A program made the position numbers and the translations under genes. From Welwitschia mirabilis (Eukaryota > Gnetophyta > Gnetopsida > Welwitschiales): 24,062 nucleotides of DNA. The stretch's first letter is position 1, and each line of letters begins with the position of its first letter. Where the stretch lies: the NCBI GenBank assembly GCA_051453625.1, contig JBOZIK010000001.1, forward strand, positions 15,212,250-15,236,311. The letters are read 5' to 3'. Shown one piece after another: positions 18,360 to 24,062 of this stretch. The notes beneath the pieces were generated by a model. It was not told where the DNA came from. It saw only the letters and a program-made list of their open reading frames with translations, and searched no databases.

Positions 18360-19639
18360 TTTATCAGTCCTTGATAAAAATCAAGAGAAAAATCATAATT
18401 GCAAGCTAATTTGTTTTACAAAAAATAAATACTTAAATTTTAAAATAGGCTTATAAAACACATCTCATAACAAAATAATATGGAAGGCATAATGTGTATG
18501 GAAAGTTTAAAATTATGTACCATGAAAGCTTTGAAAAATTTAAAAATAAGAAATGAAAATGGATCACTACCTCTTCTTGAGAAAAATAATACATTCCATA
18601 TTAAAAAATATAGTAAGAAAAAGCAACCAAGAGTGAGAAGGAAAATGATGATGGATATATTTTAATTTAGACATATTTAGAAAAAAGTATAAAGATGTGT
18701 AAAGTAATATTAATCTTTAAAAAAGATAGATGTATGAAATATTATAACAAGAATGGAAAGAGTTGAAATAAAAACATGTAAGTGAATTGAGAAATTTCTC
18801 ATTAATGTTTCATCATAAGAAATGAGTAAGAGTAGCGTTTACAACTAGAAAATACTATAATGTTTTTTTAAAAAAAATCATTAAAGTAAGGAATCAATAA
18901 TAAGTAAAGAAAATAGTAAATTTTAAGATTCTAAAGAATAAGAAAATATGATAATAACTTTGAATTAACTAACCTAAAAATAAAATAAAATAGAAAGAGT
19001 CGACATAAGGAAATAAAAGATAGCCAAACTATCTAAAATTTTAACCTAGCAGACTTCCATAAAAGAAATCATAACATACTTGATATGAAAATACATGACA
19101 TAATGTATAAGAAATTCCATTTGATAAGGTAGTGTAATACTTTAAATTTTGACATAGAATTTGTTTTATAAATATTATTAATGTTTTAGATTTATCTATG
19201 TGATGGTTTCAAACTCAAGTTAATACAAGTATTAAATTTTAAATATATTTAATTTATACCATTCTTCTATAACCCTCTAGATAGCTTTAATGATTTATTT
19301 TTAATCATTACAGTGGGCATGCAATGAATTTATAAATTTTGTAGTGATGTTATGTGGATTAAATAGTTTTTATCATTGGACTTATTAATTAGTATAGCAT
19401 GTGTAACTCATTGGTTTAGGTCTTTTATATATTTTATACTAATGGAAAATGCACCCAATTAGTGAACTAATTATTCATATCCTTACCCCTTATATTAATC
19501 TTTCAAAGCATACTTAAATTTTAGAATATTTTCCTTAGGTGAAAAATGCTTTTAAAAAAAAAGAAATATAACAAATGATAAATATATCATTATTTATGTA
19601 AATTTTAAATGATATAAATAATAAGTTTATTTGTGAACA
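18360..19639. other. AT-rich DNA, nothing recognised
   Basis: Both strands are closed by frequent stops. The 61-codon plus frame at 18480-18665 is Lys-rich low-complexity without a recognisable motif. If the tract at 18343 is a true PPT, the left part would be 3' untranslated sequence of a decayed gypsy element. Confidence 0.4.
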
Positions 19640-20165
19640 TGTAAGGAGGAGATTTTGGTAAGGGTTTTAATGGAAGAGAAAAGGAAGTCAGTGGTAAGGA
19701 AGTAGTTTATAAAGCATCATGACAAGAGCTATCAAAACAAATATTTATCAAGTTTTAAAGGTAGTAATTAAAGGCCTTAAGCCTTCTCCCTGAGTACCTT
19801 AATAAAGTGGCAAAAAAAGGGAGACATTTAATTAAAGCAAATTAATATTTATGCATGGATGGTGGGGTGGATGAGGAGAAGCCAGAACCTACCATTATTT
19901 TAGCAGGGTAGGCAGTAAGAGAAAAATTTTCTTTTCTTGAAGGAATTAGGGGTCAACTTCCAAGGTGGAAGAGGGAAAAAAAGGAAGGAGGACCTTCCTT
20001 AGATTATGCAATAGGATAAAGATATGTTGGAAGAAGGAAGGAGTCAATGGTTACAAAGAAGAGGATGCTGAGGTAGAGGAATGGGATGTGCATGGAACAA
20101 AGCATCAAACAAGTATAGCAAAAGTCATAAATAGTCATGGGAAAAATGGAAAACTAGGAAGATGA
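19640..20165 (+). other. Purine-rich block
   Basis: Plus strand strongly biased to A and G (GGAAGAGGGAAAAAAGGAAG-type runs near 19965), with higher GC than the surroundings. A 66-codon frame (19965-20165) is Lys/Glu-rich and looks like a by-product of this composition; no family recognised. It could be an old transcribed or UTR-like segment. Confidence 0.35.
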
Positions 20166-20542
20166 TCTTGAGTTACTTCTTTTTATTTCAGAATCATGGG
20201 GAAAACTATAATCTAATTTGGGTCCTGAAACTCCTTCATTTTATCTGTCTTAAGTAAGATACACTTGGAATAATCCATAATTCTTCTTAAACTTAATTCT
20301 CACATTTTCCTTTTCCCTAGTTTTTAAAATTTAACCTTGAAAACTTACAAAAATTAAGGAAATGATCCAACTTTTAAGATGCGTCTTAATCTAGTATAGC
20401 AGAGGCTTGAAATCCACTACAACAGATCTAGTGTACTCTTTACTATTTCGCTTTAGAGTCACCATGATAAGAAGATGAGGGGTAACCATCTTCTTATGAT
20501 GTAGGTAATAAGATTTTTAAGTGTAAAGGCATAGTTCTGAAA
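20166..20542. other. Non-coding, nothing certain
   Basis: T-rich to mixed sequence with an acceptor-like 'ttatttcag' at about 20183-20191 and a short inverted pair, 'gataagaagatg' and 'catcttcttat', around 20466-20498. It could form a hairpin with a roughly 10-nt loop. No gene seen. Confidence 0.35.
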
Positions 20543-21122
20543 ATGTCGATGAATCATCTCCTATTTGATGGCATCAATATTCTAGAATTCATGAAGAACT
20601 TTGTATTTAGTAGCCAAAGGCCATGGTCTGATTATGCATCCATTACTAGAGAGAACTTACTTTAAAGCATGAGATCCACTAAAGATCAAATAAAAACATC
20701 TAGAGGGTCTAAAATGGAATGATATCCTTAATGAACTTAAGAATTCCTTTACCACTATCATTGTTACTGATAAGAAGGTCTCTGACTTCTTCATTCACTC
20801 AGACTACAATTACATGATGCTTCCATCTAGTGGAGACATGGTGGATGAACTAATAAAGAAGATCTTGAAAGAGGAAAATCTCNNNNNNNNNNNNNNNNNN
20901 NNNNNNNNNNNNNNNNNNNNNNNNNNNNNNNNNNNNNNNNNNNNNAAAATGCATGATAATCATCCTTCCAAGATGTTTTTTGTATTAGAAATCTATATTA
21001 AGATTGTTCATCCTCTACCAAAAGGGTATGCAGTTGATAAAATTATAACACTTGGAATTTTTATGATTATGGTACATGCAAAGAAAAGCAAAAATATGGG
21101 ACATCGTGAATATTTTCCATAA
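20543..21122 (+). pseudogene. Unrecognised coding-like fragment, interrupted by a gap
   Basis: I do not recognise the family. A 40-codon frame from the ATG at 20543 (MSMNHLLFDGINILEFMKNF...) ends at TAA 20663-20665. A second frame is open from 20694 through the 63-N gap to a stop at 21120-21122, about 143 codons including 21 unknown. It contains LEGLKWNDILNELKNSFTTI, SDFFIHSDYNYMMLPSSGDM and VDELIKKILKEENL, and after the gap KMFFVLEIYIKIVHPLPKGY and HAKKSKNMGHREYFP. The ATG at 20814 is one possible start, but the frame is open further upstream. Amino-acid use is balanced compared with the chance frames elsewhere here. It may be an exon of a host gene relic or part of another transposon. The gap length is a multiple of three, but N counts are not reliable. 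Confidence 0.3.
20883..20945. other. Assembly gap (63 N)
   Basis: Sixty-three undetermined bases inside the coding-like fragment. Flanks show no duplicated ends. Confidence 0.99.
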
Positions 21123-23049
21123 ACAAGTAAGATGTCCTATAGTACTATATTTATAGTAGCACTATGCTTAATATGTTATAAATACTATTCATTTTCCTTT
21201 TAGTGTAATGTTTCAACATTGAGTTTTCCTCCTTTAAAACTTGTTGAGCATATTAAGCAGTCCCTATAATAAGAATTAAGTAGACTTTTATTATGTAAGT
21301 TTTGTTTTCCTCATTTCTACCTTTATTACATCCAAGAAATCATGTTATGTATCTAGTCTTAAACTGTTCTTTTGTCTGAAAAGAATGATTATTTTTCTTG
21401 AGTCTATAAGTTCTAATTATAAACTTAAATATTGACATTCACCAAATTCTTTACAACTAAGTCTAATTCTTTTAAACAATTACATAGATAGACTCTTGAT
21501 TATTTATTTGTTTAATTTAATATCACTTGATGACATATAATGCTTTTAACTTTATTAATATATCTATTTTCCATTTACAAGCTTCAAGATTTCTCATCAT
21601 GAGAGAGTATCTTTACTTTTGTTTACATCATTGTTTGTGCATAAATACCATCATGGTAATGTTAGTTTAGCTATGAGATGAAGAATCCTTCTTTGATCCT
21701 TCCTTCTTTTTATTTTTGTCTCATAGCTTGTGAGGCATTGTTATGAGGTATAAAAATATGAGGTGGTATAGTTTAAAAATGCATTAGAAAGTTTGTAAGA
21801 GATGACACACTTTTAAATCCCATAAACTAGTTTTGTAGTGAGCCCAAAAGTGTAAAGTATAAGCCTCGATACTAAGCTAACTATAATACATTCCAATCAA
21901 TGGTAGTAACATATGCTTTTATGTTTTTTTTTTTATTGATTTAGTAAATGAAATCTAAATTCCATGATTTTTCATCCCTCTCTAAAAAGTTTTACTTGGT
22001 ATAGTCCTAGTGAAGATGATCTATATTTATTCTTACATTATTCACATATAAGCTTCCTTCAAATCATACATTTGTAGGTAGCTTGGTACCCCTATAATTC
22101 TATGCCCTTTTTCTAAACACTTAATTTTCCCTTATGGGCATTCTTTTTGCCTTTTTTTTTTTTTAAGTTATGGATTGTGGGATAACATTGAGGGCATTTT
22201 TCCACCTTGTTAGAGTAGGAAGAAATGGATTTGTATAGTCACCAATTAGTAGCATAAGTATATGTTTTACCTTGAGAGCACATAGACACAGACTAGGTAT
22301 ATTACTCATTACAAATCCTTTGATCTTAGAAATCATGAGATGAATTTATATGATATGACATTAAAGCATATTATGTGTAATTGTATGTTTTTTTTCCACA
22401 TAGTAGAAGTATTCTAAGGAAGATTAGAAAAATAGTTTTTAGGTTTGTTTCATATGGAATGTTTCCTAAATAAGTCACCTAAGTAATAAGCCACATGGTC
22501 TCTTTTCTACATGCATATCCATTTGTCTTAATGTTTTAGTCCATCATTTTTGTTATGCAAAACATTTCAATGTGCTTAAGCCTAGTCAGGGTATTATTTT
22601 ATTTTTGTCAAACATATTTGATAATCTTGTTATGGTAACTTTTATTTAATTTTTTCTATTTCATACATATTTTATATTAGTGTTCTAGTTCCTCATTTTA
22701 CACATGTTCATGTTTTAAATATAGAGCTTGTAAACCAATTACACTTCCAATATTAAGAGTTCAAGATATTAGGTGTGGTGTTCAAGTTTTGGTTAAATTC
22801 CTTTTTATCATTTTTTATTGGCATTACAACTATTATAATTATAGACTTAATTTTATTATATTAGTAATTATAAATGAAGTAGTTTTGTTATTTCCTTATA
22901 GTATAAGTGTTTTTATTGATTTTATGCTTATCAATGATGTTTCATTCTTTGAAATAGTGTTATTTGAATTCTTAAAAAGCGTTGAAACTATATTCATAAA
23001 AAGCATAGAGAATATCTTAAAATTTTGAAACACAAGAAATGTTATTTGA
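21123..23049. other. AT-rich DNA without a supported gene; possible plus-strand retroelement UTR
   Basis: No coding frame with recognisable motifs. At 22168-22200 the plus strand reads 'gattgtgggataacattgag' then 'ggcattttt'. This vaguely resembles the conserved 'acattgaggacaatgt' stretch found downstream of pol in some Athila-like elements, and 'agtgagcccaaaagtgt' (about 21836-21853) has a similar flavour. This is too weak to annotate as an element. The 79-codon plus frame 22789-23028 is Phe/Ile-rich only because the DNA is T-rich. Confidence 0.3.
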
Positions 23050-23555
23050 ATCATTATATTAAATTTAAAACATATGTATTATATTACATAATGCATATTT
23101 ACAATGTTGTATTATAGTATTTTATATTATATTAAGTATGATATAACATTATCTTACCTTGTATTCTAATATAAAATGTTATATCATAACTAAGCTATAT
23201 TACATAATATTGTTTTATATTATAATTATATTATATTATATAAAATTATATATATTATATTACAATATTTTTCAATTATAATATCATATTATACTGTAAT
23301 TATAGTATTTTATTATATTACATTATAGCTATACTATATTACATAATAATATAATTGTAGTCTATATAGTATATTATCTTATATTACATTGCATGTAGAA
23401 TATATTATATGCATATGTGTTGTGTTATATTATATGACATAATAAGTGTAATACTTTTATAATATGATATTCTACATCCATATTATACTATATTATATGT
23501 GTGATATTATATTATCTTATAATATGCTATCTCATGTATATAATACTTTATGTAT
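23050..23555. repeat. AT-only low-complexity tract (TATTA/TTATA-type)
   Basis: Dense runs of tatta, ttata and acataat words with few G or C, irregular in period. It runs directly into the 100-N gap, so its full length is unknown. Typical of degenerate AT microsatellite in plant intergenic DNA. Confidence 0.7.
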
Positions 23556-23655
23556 NNNNNNNNNNNNNNNNNNNNNNNNNNNNNNNNNNNNNNNNNNNNN
23601 NNNNNNNNNNNNNNNNNNNNNNNNNNNNNNNNNNNNNNNNNNNNNNNNNNNNNNN
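23556..23655. other. Assembly gap (100 N)
   Basis: Placeholder-size gap at the end of the AT-rich tract, where assembly commonly breaks. Flanks do not repeat each other. Confidence 0.99.
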
Positions 23656-24062
23656 GAGGGAAGTGCAACCATAGTCAAAGAAGTAAGGACCCATAAAGCA
23701 TAACCAACTAATCTTTTAGTGGAGTTTCCACAATTACCATATTACACTGACAAAGGATCCTCCTAGAAATATTTGCCCTAGTGTACTTACGGTAGGATAT
23801 CATAGTGGCCATGTTTTTGAAATATCTCACATGGTCTTATTTTACACATTTTTTTAAAGTAATAAAGAAAACATTCCATATAACCAAATACTCTAAAACA
23901 CAAAGGTAAAGTCATAAGATAAAGATAAAAAGAACCTCTTAAAAAATCTAAGACTTTTTCACCATTGAGGAAAACATTAAAAATAAAGAATCTTTCTTCA
24001 AACTGAAGTTCATAGATATGGAAATGTCTTAAGATTAGATAAATCCAATCTTACCATTATAA
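23656..24062. other. Right-edge sequence, nothing recognised
   Basis: About 400 bp of mixed AT-rich sequence with no open frame of note on either strand and no similarity noticed to the repeats elsewhere in the window. Confidence 0.4.

Noticed and set aside
18480-18665. 61-codon plus frame, Lys-rich
   Set aside because: No motif, and the composition follows the A-rich DNA. Likely chance.
22789-23028. 79-codon hydrophobic frame resembling a membrane protein
   Set aside because: Phe/Ile/Leu richness is explained by T-rich DNA. No pattern of defined membrane segments with loops, and no upstream gene signals.
23050-23555. Possible satellite or CRISPR-like array
   Set aside because: No fixed period or spacer structure, only irregular AT words.
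1-24062. Bacterial or phage system (operons, RNA genes, defence islands)
   Set aside because: No ribosome-binding-site-led frames, no tRNA or rRNA seen, and all recognisable domains are plant LTR-retrotransposon proteins.

Overview
The window is plant nuclear, repeat-rich heterochromatin. It is very AT-rich and has no intact protein-coding gene that I can defend. Almost everything recognisable is decayed LTR retrotransposon, and nearly all of it reads on the minus strand. The decay is dominated by C->T and G->A changes, as expected for long-methylated plant repeats. The species cannot be named from the sequence. Five N runs (5240-5249, 8087-8186, 15852-15926, 20883-20945, 23556-23655) show it comes from a scaffolded assembly.

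Layout. (1) 1-4122: internal part of a Ty3/gypsy element of Athila-like type, minus strand. It comprises gag (about 3391-2100), a retropepsin region (about 1800-1292), reverse transcriptase (about 1030-190, catalytic FMDD box at 361-378) and the start of the RT/RNase H connection, which runs off the left edge. A decayed primer-binding site resembling the tRNA-Asp type lies at 4105-4122. (2) 4126-5581: probable gypsy LTR sequence starting at the PBS, with two diverged direct copies of about 300 bp. (3) 5582-17711: the main feature, a head-to-tail array of Ty1/copia retroelements on the minus strand, LTR1-intA-LTR2-intB-LTR3-intC-LTR4-[gap]-intD-LTR5, in which neighbouring elements share LTRs. 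LTRs are about 1.16-1.19 kb and internal regions about 2.04-2.07 kb. (4) 17712-18342: LTR-like sequence with a TATA box, ending in TG..CA-type termini next to a polypurine tract (18343-18359). It may be the other half of the gypsy LTR split by the array. (5) 18360-24062: AT-rich DNA with a purine-rich block, one unusually open but unrecognised reading frame (20694-21122) and an AT-only low-complexity tract (about 23050-23555).

The copia units are the most interesting content. Each complete internal region carries an initiator-Met-type PBS, one gag frame (DUF4219-like N terminus, UBN2, coiled coil, CCHC zinc-knuckle remnant), a stop at an equivalent place, and about 610 bp of non-coding DNA with several polypurine tracts before the next LTR. 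No protease, integrase, reverse transcriptase or RNase H is seen. This fits a non-autonomous gag-only element (TR-GAG type), probably Sirevirus-derived, multiplied by LTR-LTR unequal recombination rather than by separate insertions. All copies are broken by stops and frameshifts.

Two of the gaps look like assembly problems. The 100-N gap at 8087 is flanked by the same 84 bp on both sides. The 75-N gap at 15852 appears to hide about 2.2 kb of an expected copia unit.
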